Below the pieces are notes generated by a model. The model did no database searches. It worked only from the letters and a program-made list of their open reading frames with translations, and was not told the origin of the DNA. Of a DNA stretch of 64,000 bases, positions 40,649-50,218 are shown one piece after another. Positions within the stretch are counted from its first letter, which is position 1. The number at the start of each line of letters is the position of its first letter. The translations under genes and the position numbers were made by a program. The stretch lies in assembly GCF_029227915.1 (NCBI RefSeq), contig NC_079879.1:4218001-4282000 (forward strand). The letters are read 5' to 3'. The DNA is from Hydractinia symbiolongicarpus. Taxonomy: Eukaryota > Cnidaria > Hydrozoa > Anthoathecata > Hydractiniidae.

Positions 40649-41298
40649 TTAAAACAGAAAGCGAAGTTAAATGACCATTGATAATGGCTTGAATTTCGAC
40701 TCTCACATTTCTAAACTTATCAAAAAATCATCAGCACAATTGAATGCACTGTTTAGACTTAGCACGTTTTTATCTCACAAAGCCAAATTAGCGCTGGTAC
40801 AAAGTTTTATATACTCTAACTTTAATTATTGCCCTTTAGTATGGAATTTCTCTTCATATAAATCTTTGTGGAGAATTGAACAAATTCAGAAGAGAGCTTT
40901 GCGTTTCTTATTAAATGATAATGATAGTACTTACGACGAACTCCTTTTGAAAGCAGGAAAATACCAAATGAGCGTCTATAGACTTAAAATATTATGTACA
41001 GAAATATATAAGACTTTGCACGAACTCAATCCGACATACATTAAATATATCTTTAAATTTCATGGGAGTAGTAGACCAGTGAGATCACAAAATGTTAATA
41101 ATTTAACAGTCCCAAATATAGATACCGTTAGTTTTGGAACAAAAAGTCTCTCTTCCCTGGGGCCAAAAATATGGAATAAATTACCCAATCACTTGAAATC
41201 CTCGGAGTCTCTTAGTACTTTTAAAAATGCGATCAAAAGTTGGAATGGAAGTAAATGTTTTTGTGAGGTAAGTGAATTGTCCCAAACACGCTTTTAGT
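40649..41298 (+). pseudogene. LINE ORF2, C-terminal part
   Basis: Continues ORF2 after the MITE: GLNFDSHISKLIKKSSAQLN, ALVQSFIYSNFNYCPLVWNF and RIEQIQKRALRFLLND, the usual thumb/C-terminal block of CR1/L2/Jockey RTs, to a stop at about 41296. An uninterrupted frame of about 208 codons. Confidence 0.88.
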
Positions 41299-41547
41299 TA
41301 AATTTTACTCTTTTTTGTATGTATAAAAATTTAAAAATATTTTCTCTCATTCAATTAATATTATTTAATATTATTTCTATTTGCACTTTAATTTCAGTCG
41401 GTTTTGATTAGCACTACTTTTTAGAGCTATGCATATAATTTTTCTTTTTACGAAACTTGTATATAATGTACCGACTATAAATAAATTTACAAACAAACAA
41501 ACAAAAGGCTCTTTGGATAATCGATGTCAACCTCCAAGATATATCCA

Positions 41548-42424
41548 TAACCAGAAGCCCTGGCTGAGGGGTTATATCGACCACAACGCGAGTCTGAGAA
41601 CGGCCGCCAAAAACGAATTCGAGAAGGACTTTTACAAGCTCATGAACTTCTCGGTGTTTGGTAAAACTATGGAGAACTTGAGGAACCATCACAACATCCA
41701 ATTGGTTACCAACGAAGAGAAGTACACAAAGCTCGTCATGAAACCAAACTTCAAGGGCGGGAACTGCTTCAGCAACCACCTCATGGGTGTGGAAATGTGT
41801 AAAACAGAGGTAAAGATGAACAAGCCGGTGTATATTGGCCAAGTCATTTTAGACAACTCGAAAATCGTAATGTACGGGTTTTACTACGACTATATGCAGC
41901 CCAAATACGGTAGCAAGTTGCAGATCTGCTATATGGACACCGATTTCTTCGTCTATCACATAAGAACGGAGGACTTTTATCGCGACATTGCCGACGATGT
42001 CAAAGCACGTTTCGATACGAGTGCCTACAGCAAAGATGATGGCAGACCTCTCCCCATTGGCAAAAACAAGAAGGTGGTAGGCCTCATAAAAGACGAACTA
42101 AGCGGAAAAATTATGACAGAACTCATCACCTTGAGAGCGAAGCTGTACTCTTACAAGAGTCTCGCGAAAGATGGCAGCGGTCGCAAAGCTAAAGGTGTAA
42201 AGAAGTGCGTAACCACAAAATCCATCAGCTTTGAGGACTATTGGCGCTGCTTGGAGGATGGTGTTGACATATACAAAACCTGGATCTGTATCCAAAACAA
42301 GGGACATCAAATCTATACGCAGGAAGCGCTCAATATGGTAGATGACAAACGGATAGTGCAACCAAACCAGATGTCAACGCTCGCCGGGGGTCATTATCGC
42401 TTAGCGGCTAAGGAGAGCTTGTAG
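41548..42424 (+). pseudogene. POLB: PolB palm/thumb part of E3
   Basis: Open from NQKPWLRGYIDHN with motif B KLMNFSVFGKTMENL, then KPVYIGQVILDNSKIVMYGF and motif C CYMDTDFFVYHI, in which the usual Ser after DTD is Phe. C-terminus GGHYRLAAKESL at 42424. It is the continuation of the PolB at 34075-36463 on the far side of the LINE. About 290 codons without a stop make it the longest intact PolB palm in the window. Confidence 0.88.
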
Positions 42425-42470
42425 CATGTCCAAGTTTTGTATAGTGCTACTGTACAAAACAACGTAAAAA

Positions 42471-42971
42471 ATGGATGTAAAGTGCTGTTCACACTGTAAT
42501 CGCTCTTTTACAATAAACAACTTCAAAATCGACAAACGTAACGGACAACAAACAAAAAGATGCATAAGATGCATTGATAGTGATAAAGCGTCAAAGGAAC
42601 GAAAAAAATGCCATCATCAAAAACGATATTGTCGCATATGCGATTTCGCCAGGTGTAAGTATCATACAATTTTAAACAGGATTTACCGTGCTCTAAACCG
42701 TGATAGCAAGATAGCCTCCACGGAGTATCTCGGTTGTAATATTGTCACATTTATAGGGCACATCCAGGCTCAGTTCACGAAAGGTATGAACTGGGGTAAC
42801 CGGGGGCAGTGGAATTTCGATCATAAGTTGCCACCTAAATATCGAGAATATGGTGTTGCCCGCAGCAAGGAGGTACAACTCGCGAGGAAGTACAACTCGC
42901 ACTACTCCAACATGCAACCGATGTGGATTAGGGATAATCAGTCCAAGGGCAACCGATTCATCAATAAGTAG
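42471..42971 (+). CDS. Zinc-ribbon/HNH endonuclease-like protein, intact
   Basis: 166 codons. N-terminal CSHCNRSF and CIRCID zinc ribbon, a basic KERKKCHHQKRYCRICDFAR block, IGHIQAQFTKGMNWG, then the HNH-type core WNFDHKLPPKY and YSNMQPMWIRDNQSKGNRF. Spacing of His-Asp...Asn...Asn fits HNH nucleases of large viruses and phages. It is the only intact copy; E1 and E4 lack the catalytic part. It starts 46 bp after PolB. The likely role is DNA nicking or recombination during replication. Confidence 0.72.
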   Translation: MDVKCCSHCNRSFTINNFKIDKRNGQQTKRCIRCIDSDKASKERKKCHHQKRYCRICDFARCKYHTILNRIYRALNRDSKIASTEYLGCNIVTFIGHIQAQFTKGMNWGNRGQWNFDHKLPPKYREYGVARSKEVQLARKYNSHYSNMQPMWIRDNQSKGNRFINK

Positions 42972-43039
42972 TTAGCGCGCTTAAGCATATGATTTCAAAG
43001 GTGTTGTCAAGCACCATCTTTACCAGAGGGTCTCAATAA

Positions 43040-43602
43040 ATGTTGGACGTATTGTTGCTGATCGCTATACTCCTCCCATGCTACTTGCTTGTTTCTATCG
43101 ATACAGACATGTAATAAAAGGAATGAGTGCATTAGCTGAAATTTTCGATGTTGTCGATACTTCGGCAGAAGCCGTCGAGCAGAAACCCCTTGACAAACGT
43201 AAAGCCTTAAAGGACGGAATACGCAAAGGCAGGGTCCACCTCCTACCGAAAAAATGTACAGAGGCTTTCATCAATAAAGCATCGAACGAGGCAGTCGACA
43301 GAATGCATGCCGAATTCCTTCAACGTGAGATCCAGGAAAAGGGAGAGAAAACTGCCAAAGCACTGTCAACCCACGCGATAAGCATGTACACCAAGGCTAT
43401 AAGTAACGTAGTACCTCTCGACAGTCCCGAAGCTTTACGCCAAGATCTGGAAGAGGACTTGGGGATCCTTGTGTATTCAGCTTTTGGCAAGCTCCTAGCG
43501 CCTCTGTTTATTGCTGCGCATACTGTAAACCACTGCCAACTCTCCATATCCAAGGTAGATGAAGAACGGGATGATGAAGAGCAACAAAACACATGGACAT
43601 AG
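43040..43602 (+). pseudogene. Membrane protein with N-terminal TM
   Basis: ATG directly after TCAATAA (AATAAATG). MLDVLLLIAILLPCYLLV, one frameshift near 43078, then YRYRHVIKGMSALAEIFDV and a 160-residue helical region with an ISMYTKAISNVVPLDS motif and a second, weak hydrophobic stretch (AFGKLLAPLFIAAHTV), ending in an acidic tail. It is homologous to 6767-7240 in E1. Function unknown. Confidence 0.6.
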
Positions 43603-43863
43603 TCGTGAAATAGTTGATAGATCAAACAATGAGGTCTTGTGCAAAAGCAGAATACCAGCGCGGTATACGTACTGGTGCGCTGTTTACGGAGACTGTTACG
43701 CACGCGGTCTAGTGATTTTGACATCAGCGGCTGATCGATTTCCACCACAAGCATGTAATTTAATGAGGGCTCCACATATGAATAAGATAAGATACGCCGA
43801 CAGGGAAGGTTTGAAGGCTAGCTAGAGTGAAGTGATTTTTGTAACTCTCTCGAGTTACAATAA

Positions 43864-43980
43864 ATGAGCGTTGTTCAAAAAGAAGAGAAAGTAGATACGG
43901 TACCAGTAAAGCACCCCGGGAGAGTCGCACAGGGTCACAAGTTGCCGGCACTGATGAAGAAGAGAAAGGAAGATCTCTAA
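43864..43980 (+). pseudogene. Small basic protein, truncated before its TM
   Basis: ATG in ACAATAAATG. 38 codons reach PVKHPGRVAQGHKLPALMKK RKEDL, then stop at the foot of a 16-bp hairpin (43979-44013). The E1 homolog continues into a TM segment; here the tail is lost. Confidence 0.55.
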
Positions 43981-44013
43981 TTTCAGTTGTACCCGACGGG
44001 TACAACTGAAATT
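43979..44013. repeat. Perfect 16-bp inverted repeat at a stop codon
   Basis: Arms 43979-43994 (AATTTCAGTTGTACCC) and 43998-44013, loop GAC. The stop codon TAA of the small basic gene overlaps its left foot, and a T6 run follows the right arm by six bases. It could be an insertion or a 3'-end hairpin. Confidence 0.9.
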
Positions 44014-44049
44014 GGAGCATTTTTTGCCTTGACTTTCAACTAAATAAAT

Positions 44050-44244
44050 ATGACTTGTATCGAAAAATTACGAGAGGAGTTTGAGGGGGAGATCCGGAAA
44101 TTGGAGGAAACAATCGAGAGCTTGGAAGCGAGACATGAGGAAATCGATCAGTCTCTGTATAAGATGTGGCAGAGGGATAAACACGACGACCGGATCGCTT
44201 TTATCGCCTTCGTCTCGTCGCTGGCACTTACCATGATCCACTAA
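44050..44244 (+). CDS. Small coiled-coil protein with C-terminal TM
   Basis: ATG follows AACTAAATAAAT. 64 codons: IEKLREEFEGEIRKLEETIE heptad region, then KHDDRIAFIAFVSSLALTMI hydrophobic tail. No match in E1, E2 or E4. Probably a tail-anchored small protein of E3; not recognised. Confidence 0.5.
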   Translation: MTCIEKLREEFEGEIRKLEETIESLEARHEEIDQSLYKMWQRDKHDDRIAFIAFVSSLALTMIH

Positions 44245-44620
44245 AATCTGTCCACATCCAACTGGTTGGAATTACTATAAAAAGTACAAGATGAAAAAAT
44301 ACCGTTGAGTCCAAGATAAATCGTCTTTTTAGAGCCCTTTCAGCCCGTTTTCAAAACACCCGCCAGCAGCTCGGAAATAACAAAGGCATTCCTTCATATC
44401 ACTCGAAGGACTCAAGTGGATGGAGGGTAATACAAGGGACCTCGATATTCGGGCTAGACTGCGGGCACTTATAGATGTATATAGCACGACGTCCCATTAG
44501 ATGCCGTCCTGGGGTAAGGTAAGTATTAAGGTGAACCTGTGGCTCACCTTAGCTGTCAGAAAAAATCACGAGCACCGTCTTTGCAGACATGATCCCCGGA
44601 TCAAAAAATTACAAATAGAT
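44245..44620. other. E3 stretch without a recognised gene
   Basis: Short frames only (for example NTRQQLGNNKGIPSYHSKD near 44360). There may be decayed coding sequence leading into the BRO-like gene, but I cannot support one. Confidence 0.4.
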
Positions 44621-45029
44621 ATGTCTTGTGTTGATTTTTTCAAAGGGAAAAAAGTACGATCGTTTTCCGTAAAGGATGAAGGGAAATGCCTCGTGGCCCA
44701 CGATGTTGTTAGAGCCATTGCGTATACGGATAATGACATGCTAAAGATCCCCGAAAGGATATGTGATCATGATTTATCATAAACATACGACTCCTGATGA
44801 GGATGAGTTTCACCACCTCCCGTATTACTGTGCACGCGTACAAAGACGTGCCTTGCCCACCAAAAGAAGATGGTTCAAGGATCAATAACCCAAGTCTAAG
44901 GAGATTGTGCTGATCGATAATGCCAATAGTATTCACGCTTTTAACAGATTTGCAGCGGAGGGGCACGTAGAACGACATATATGCCACTTCAAGCTGTTCG
45001 AACAGCTGTTTGACATTGATATCAAGTAA
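44621..45029 (+). pseudogene. BRO/KilA-N-like protein, internally deleted
   Basis: First frame: CVDFFKGKKVRSFSVKDEGK then HDVVRAIAYTDNDML, a typical Bro-N opening. A second frame from 44769: HHLPYYCARVQRRALPTKRR and NSIHAFNRFAAEGHVERHIC, matching the C-terminal domain of the E4 copy (53873-54391). The middle is missing. One in-frame TAA in the second part. It converges with INT. Confidence 0.55.
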
Positions 45030-45150
45030 GCGCGCACATGTTTTTGTGGGTTATTAAAGCCACAAAAACTACGTCTATAAGTGGCAACTGGGTAGTTCCC
45101 CCGCTGCGGGCGAACCGGTGAAATAACCATCCGACTCGAGAAATTTACCA

Positions 45151-45696
45151 TTATTTAACATGTTCCGGAGGTACTTTAACATCCTCTGGTACTAGCATCA
45201 GCTCCTCTGACACAAAGCTTCGATCAGGCCTATCAGCTAAACAGTACAGGAGATGGGTACCAGTCACAATGCGGTCGAGTCTATACGTCTTTTTGCTCCA
45301 CCAAGCGTCTGTTGCACGTCTTTTTTGATCACAATGCTCTTCCCCAGGCGGGAGGAGGTAAAGATAAAGACCGTCATCAGGTAGAGGCTTTTCTTCATGC
45401 TTTTCCTCACCTTGCGGCACCTCCTCAGGTTTGATCGATTTCGAAGGTTTCAAACCAATCATGGCGGTCTTGCTGTTGTTTAAACTTTTCACGATAGCGT
45501 ACAAGTGTTTAACCCATGTGGTACTAGTTTCGTTAGAGGCAAGCTCTTGGGAATCTTGGGGTTTGAAAAGCCTCTCGACAAGTACCTTGTTATACGATTC
45601 CACGAACGCCGTGAAAGTGTGGTGGTATTTGGTAGTTGCACGCTTTATCTCGAAACCTTTGCTTTCTAGCTTATCAAAAATCAAATTCCAAGCCAA
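45151..45696 (-). pseudogene. INT: Integrase, C-terminal half
   Basis: From about the second catalytic region on: ATTKYHHTFTAFVESYNKVL contains the catalytic Glu. A lysine/proline linker follows, then a C-terminal barrel-like domain (YRLDRIVTGTHLLYCL, DRSFVSEELMLVPEDVKV) ending PPEHVK at 45151. The N-terminal two-thirds, with the first two catalytic Asp residues, are missing beyond the truncation point. Confidence 0.85.
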
Positions 45697-45697
45697 T

Positions 45698-46544
45698 ATT
45701 GGTTATTTTATATGCGGCATCCGCTGGTCCCAGAAATCTCGTGTAAAACGAACAAAATAGTAAAGGTGAAAAATGTTCCGATTTGAGTTTTTTGGGACCT
45801 CGCTTAGATTTGTTTTTTTGAAGTCGCGGAACCATAAAACTATCAAAAACAACAACTTTTTTTTCTGGGACCGGTAGTGGTCCCAGAAAACTTTTCGGTC
45901 CCAGAAAAGCAGCTTGTAAGTGAGAAACGGTCCCAGTAATCTACCAAATGTACAAACTCAAAATGCTTACGTGCTTACTGTTTTACCTTTCCAGAATTTT
46001 CTTAGGTGTTATGGACAATGACTAAAAAATGCTCGTCTTTTTGGTGGATTTTTTAAAGAAGCTACGAAAACGGCTGTTGAATTTCTACTTAATAGCACGG
46101 TAAATCCCGCCACTCCATCTAGAATTAGCCATCGTAAAAATTTTCGACCAAAGTAGCGAGTGTGTCGCCTCAATATTTTACGATGGCCAATTCTAGAGAG
46201 GGGGACTGGAATTATGAAATTATAGTGTCGGTCTCGGATAGGAGAGCAAGATAATTTCATGGTTACAAATACGAATTCGAAGCATCAATTTTGTCAAATA
46301 TCTAAAAAAACACAAATTATTCCTGCCCTAGATAGGAAATTGCTGGTCGCAAACATTTCCTACCCACCCTTAAAAATGTCGAAATTATTTTTAGCCTTCC
46401 TTTCCCTAAGCAAGGCAAAAATAAATTAATTCAGCTGACCATCTCTAGACAGGTCATCGTAATTAAGTGCCGGTGTCTCGTGAATGGGGACTTCACATAC
46501 TTGCGACCGAAACTCCGTTTTTTGCCGTTTTTCCGGCATCCTGA
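45698..46544. other. Non-coding DNA between E3 and E4
   Basis: Contains four scattered GGTCCCAGAAA-like repeats (45723-45935) and a foldback (CTAGAATTAGCCATCGTAAAA / complement, about 46119-46195). Looks like MITE remnants; no gene recognised. Confidence 0.5.
46119..46195. repeat. Foldback repeat, about 23-bp arms
   Basis: TCTAGAATTAGCCATCGTAAAA and its near-perfect complement TTTTACGATGGCCAATTCTAGA, about 30 bp apart. Possibly a short MITE. Confidence 0.75.
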
Positions 46545-46599
46545 CAGAGAGTTATATGTTGGTACTTTTCAAAGATCAAGAAAAAGGATCTTAAAAAGC

Positions 46600-46779
46600 T
46601 GTGGAACTGAGTGCACATTCTCTGGAATTTGGACTAGTCCATAGAATAAAGCAATATGAAACAGCAATACGTAATTGTAAACGCAATCTTGATGAGTTGA
46701 TAGAATCTAGTATGGTCGGAGAATATCTTAGATGGGTGAAACGCTTACTGCTGCTGTCATTAGAAATACATCAGAGATA
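46600..46779 (+). other. Coding-like host segment interrupted by E4
   Basis: A plus-strand frame open for about 60 codons (LEFGLVHRIKQYETAIRNCK, ESSMVGEYLRWVKRLLLLSL) reaching the E4 insertion point. Composition looks coding and helical. It may be an exon or part of another transposon; no splice sites or homologs are assigned. Confidence 0.3.
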
Positions 46780-46850
46780 GAGAAATGTATGTTCTAGCAC
46801 AGTCGGGCACGCACATCTCGTGCACGCTTGGTTAAACACAACAAAGTCCC
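46773..46850. repeat. E4 left TIR (78 bp)
   Basis: Matches the inverted 60823-60900 at about 73 of 78 positions. It then diverges, so the left terminal region has lost the inner part, including the CRE/NRF1/kappa-B motifs seen at the right end. Confidence 0.85.
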
Positions 46851-46927
46851 ACTTTTGGCCTTAATATTAGTACAAGAATCAGAGAGGAACAAGGATAATG
46901 ATCGGAGGACTTTAAAACTTTAAATAA

Positions 46928-47095
46928 ATGAAACAATGTAAGGACTGTGAAAGGGTACCTGACGAGTATGACAGATGTAGCTGCGGCAGTAGGTTTGTGG
47001 TAAAATCCAAAATATTGTACTGGTACTGCTATCAGGAATACATCGCCTATAACGGGGGTAGTTGCGTGTGTGTACAACGAGATGAAACCCTCTGA
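46928..47095 (+). CDS. Small zinc-binding Polinton protein
   Basis: ATG in TTTAAATAAATGAAACAATG. 55 codons: MKQCKDCERVPDEYDRCSCG, then KILYWYCYQEYIAYNGGSCV. Cys pairs and the W..Y..YNGGxCxC pattern are shared with E2 (31065-31219). First gene inside the left end. Intact as read, but overlapped by the start of the next gene. Family unknown to me. Confidence 0.5.
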   Translation: MKQCKDCERVPDEYDRCSCGSRFVVKSKILYWYCYQEYIAYNGGSCVCVQRDETL

Positions 47096-47607
47096 CGACA
47101 TTGAAATAGCAATAAAGAAGGTCCTACAATTTGAATATATATCTAATAGTGTGATTCCTGCCAATGGATGTAAGGATAATCGGTACATTATAGGGTATCA
47201 TACACAAGACCTCGTAGTAGCGCTCAGGGTAAAAACACCAAAAATCTGGTCCCGCATGGGGTCAGCCGGTACAACGCCAGTGCAGTAATGAGTCTTGATT
47301 GTACCCCGACTGGGTTGCGAAGTATCATCAAGTCTGGTCCAAGATCGAGAAGTTGATATCTTAGCAATTGACGACGGAACCTGTGAAAAAAGACCGTTAC
47401 GTGAACGCTAAACTCAAATACTACAAGGATGCAATCACGACTAAATTCCACGGTATGCAAGTACCTTACGATGAACCATGCCAACCCAGTGCCATCCTAG
47501 CACTATCATCGGTGTATGTGCAAGGTAATAACTACTACCTCCAGGTACATGTTGTGGAATGTCGATATAAGGACTTCAAGAAAGAATGGCTGCTAAGTGA
47601 AGATTAA
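47070..47607 (+). pseudogene. Polinton conserved protein, possibly ssDNA-binding-like
   Basis: Homolog of 30429-31035 in E2. YNEMKPSDDIEIAIKKVLQF, NRYIIGYHTQDLVVALRVKT, a frameshift near 47245, then 47368-47607 in one frame: VKKDRYVNAKLKYYKDAITT and FHGMQVPYDEPCQPSAILAL to VECRYKDFKKEWLLSED. Strand-rich C-terminal part. Function unknown. Confidence 0.55.
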
Positions 47608-47614
47608 AAAAACA

Positions 47615-47650
47615 TATATTTTATAGGCCCCACAAGGCCTATAAAATATA
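47615..47650. terminator. 15-bp perfect hairpin between convergent genes
   Basis: TATATTTTATAGGCC, loop CCACAA, and its complement. It lies between the stop of the conserved unknown gene (+, 47607) and the stop of c (-, 47682), so it sits at the shared 3' end of two convergent genes. A terminator or 3'-end role is inference. Confidence 0.6.
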
Positions 47651-47681
47651 TAAAATTAATGCTTGTAAACAGGTGGAGACT

Positions 47682-48315
47682 CTACTTAGCGCTTACATAC
47701 TGTACACAAGATTTTTTAAAACATTTGCCTTCCTTCCTCCCGACCTTTCGCCACAAGCTGAGCACATTCTCGTTCGTTGATGGATTCAACGATCTGTTTA
47801 ACACGTAGTCGTATCTGTTCCTTTATTATCTCATAACATAATGTGTAATGAGGGTGAACTCATAGTTGCTGGTGACTCTATTCTCGATTGCTTTCAAAAT
47901 TAAATCGATTATAGAGTTCAGCTTTGTCTCAGCCAACAGCCTTATAGTCTCGTGTCTTTTACTCTTAACATCAAGTCTTTTCCCGGCGTTTCTAAAACCG
48001 GCTTGTCCTTTACCTACAGCTATTGTGATACGTCCCATAGCAATGCAGATCAGAACACCGAGTCCCGAGTCCAACTCCCTATCCCAACACCCGTGGTGAT
48101 AATGCTAATGCTCAGCAGTACATGGTCGAAGAAGCGTACCCACGTGCCGTGCATGTTGAACTTTTTTCGAGTCTGTTCCGCTCTTTGATTTCATCTCGCA
48201 GATACTTTTCAATCCCCCCAATCTTGTCAAGTCTATATTTTTGGCTTTCATGAATAGTATCGTCCTCCGCATGTGCACTCGGTAAATTTGGGTACAGCTT
48301 GGTCACGTCATTCAT
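47682..48315 (-). pseudogene. Polinton conserved protein c
   Basis: ATG 48315 in GAATAAATGAATG, adjoining the stop of d. MNDVTKLYPNLPSAHAEDDT, YRLDKIGGIEKYLRDEIKE, a frameshift, the hydrophobic middle, SKRHETIRLLAETKLNSIID and, after another shift near 47830, EIIKEQIRLRVKQIVESINE. The E2 homolog (29505-30104) is intact. At least two frameshifts. Confidence 0.6.
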
Positions 48316-48985
48316 TTATTCTATCAGCAAATGCATCGTGAGGCCAGTAAAGGAAACATTTTTTTGTGATGATATTCGTCCGTTGGGATGAACTCGAGGC
48401 GATCTGTGAAACCTTTCAGAGGTAGGTAGATCGGAGTATCAAAACTCCAGGTCAGCATATCCCCCAAGCGTTTAGCTCCTTGGTGGGGAGTAAAGCCAGA
48501 ATTTTAGACTTTTTACCATCCAGCAGGCAGTCGTCTTCATCCAACTGGGGACAAACGAGTCTCAAGCTTTGGTAAACATCAGTCCTATAGACCACATCGT
48601 GGTCACCGCTTGTGTAGTACTTCTTACTAGGGTCATAGGGTAGGCCTAAGAGCTCTTGCAATGGTCTGTTTATAACAACTGTGTACCCGTTACTGACACC
48701 GAGCCTGCAGACTCCATTTTTCAAGACAAATAGTTTGATCTTGTCCTAGGCCTAACTATTGACGATAGCCGCCAGATCCTCGATCTTGTATAGACCGTTC
48801 TTAATTGCGATCCGAGTCACCCTCTGATCGAGCCCTACCTTACGGATGGTAAAGTCGTTGTTACTATAAATGTTCAGCCATGTAGGTTGAATACTGATGG
48901 ATTTTAAGACTATCCTAGTATCCTGCCCCAGGTAGTCTTCAAATATCGTAGGTTTATCAATATCAGTAACATATAGTTGCCTCAT
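48316..48985 (-). pseudogene. Polinton conserved protein d (minor-capsid candidate)
   Basis: ATG 48985 (MRQLYVTDIDKPTIFEDYLG), IQPTWLNIYSNNDFTIRKVG, a TAG near 48755, LFVLKNGVCRLGV, DEDDCLLDGKKSKILALLPT, a frameshift near 48465, and the final residues ending GAATAA directly before the ATG of c. Head-to-head with gene e. Two main lesions. See the E2 homolog for the interpretation. Confidence 0.55.
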
Positions 48986-49008
48986 CCCTTTCTTGTTAGG
49001 AGAAAAGG

Positions 49009-50217
49009 ATGGACATGTATTCGTACAATCCAAGAGCTAGGTACGAGTCAAAAAGGGGAGAATGGCCACTTGGTATCAAAAACCTGGAGCATCAGGACCT
49101 GTACGTGCCTACAGACTCACATATCTCTGTGGTATTCCCGGAATTCATAAAATATGCCATAAAAATCCGTACAAATTTGCTGAATGACACTGTCAGAGTG
49201 GGTCGGACAGGACAGGAACTAGACTACTGGAATATCCAGGTGAATTTTGCAACCCATTGCGCAACCATTGCATTAGTCATATCTGCCAAGCACATGACGA
49301 GCTCCATACCCCTTGTCAACTCGATCTTTAAATTCCATGCCTATTACTACATGCGCAGCATCCTTACCAGGATGAAGGTACCCATGCCCTATAACGATAA
49401 GTTTTTTCCATACAAAAGCCCCTATTCCACATCCGGATATGCACGCGAGTATGGTGCAGATCGTAATAGTCTGTAGAAATTCAAGGCTATCATGTCGTCA
49501 CTCACCAACGGTAGGTGGTTGCCTTAAGTTGATGGTGATTGAGCGAAGTTCTTCTGAAGACCTTCTGAAGTCAGGGTCTGATTTCAGAAGGTCTAACCAA
49601 GCTAAGTGAAAGTATCAGGGGTTACGTGGTCTTGTTGGTTAGGTCACAGGCAGGAGCTAAGGCATCCTTAATCGGGTCCGGTGCCGACAACTACACAGCA
49701 AGGCAGATTTTGCTACAAACATTTGAGGCCATGCCCAGCGTCTACATGCTGCCTTCTGATATGAATTTGCGTATTGGTAAAATTGTAGGGTATAATAACA
49801 ATATCCTGATCGCACCTGCCAGCGTCAGCGTTGGTGTCCGGGTTGATTTAAATAACAAGCTTATTGTGAGGCATACAGAGAGGGCTATCAAACCGCCCAC
49901 TAGGCATACTACACCTCCAAAGCATATTACCAAAACACCTATACACTCGGACATACCACATCTCCCAAAATACTATCAAAACACCTATACATACCACGCC
50001 TCCTATACCTACAGATCATACTATATAAGCTATACCATCTACACCTCACAAGCATGCTATTAAAATAACAATACACAGGGAGGTGGAACAACATATGCAG
50101 AAGGAGCACGCCATGCTGCTTCCCCTCGAGGAAGGTCAAAACCAACACGAGGATACCAAGGCCAGATTCATTACAACAGGGGTAGGCCTCATCATTGCCT
50201 ACATATGGCTTAAATAG
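49009..50217 (+). pseudogene. Polinton structural/membrane protein e
   Basis: Duplicate of 54-1263 with the same stop after NSL (49474-49476) and the same frameshift region, so those lesions predate the duplication. YSYNP, LEHQDLYV and RMKVPMPY are preserved; second part from 49626; Thr/Pro/His-rich stalk; C-terminal TM to TAG 50215-50217. Confidence 0.7.
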
Positions 50218-50218
50218 A

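Larger units (their letters stand above)
36530..41507 (+). mobile_element. CR1-like non-LTR retrotransposon (LINE) inside PolB
   Basis: ORF1 has an SGNH-esterase-like domain, ORF2 an APE endonuclease and a reverse transcriptase, and the 3' end is an ACAA-type short tandem repeat (ACAAACAAACAAACAAA near 41490-41507). The esterase-containing ORF1 is characteristic of the CR1/L2 group. Without the nested MITE (39897-40648) the length is about 4.2 kb, close to full length. PolB sequence resumes at about 41548. It is frameshifted in both ORFs. Confidence 0.88.
33950..45697. mobile_element. Polinton/Maverick relic E3, truncated and interrupted by a LINE
   Basis: Plus-strand order: PolB, HNH, TM protein, basic protein, coiled-coil/TM protein, BRO-like, then INT on the minus strand. 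The gene kinds and order match E1/E4 (SAP-PolB lineage), but the two are clearly diverged. The left boundary is approximate (promoter motifs from 33965); the right boundary is where INT breaks off at about 45697. The capsid half is absent. PolB was deleted, locally inverted and split by a LINE. Confidence 0.85.

Noticed and set aside
45431-45760. Plus-strand ORF over the E3 integrase
   Set aside because: Shadow of the integrase C-terminal half, which has the catalytic Glu motif on the minus strand.
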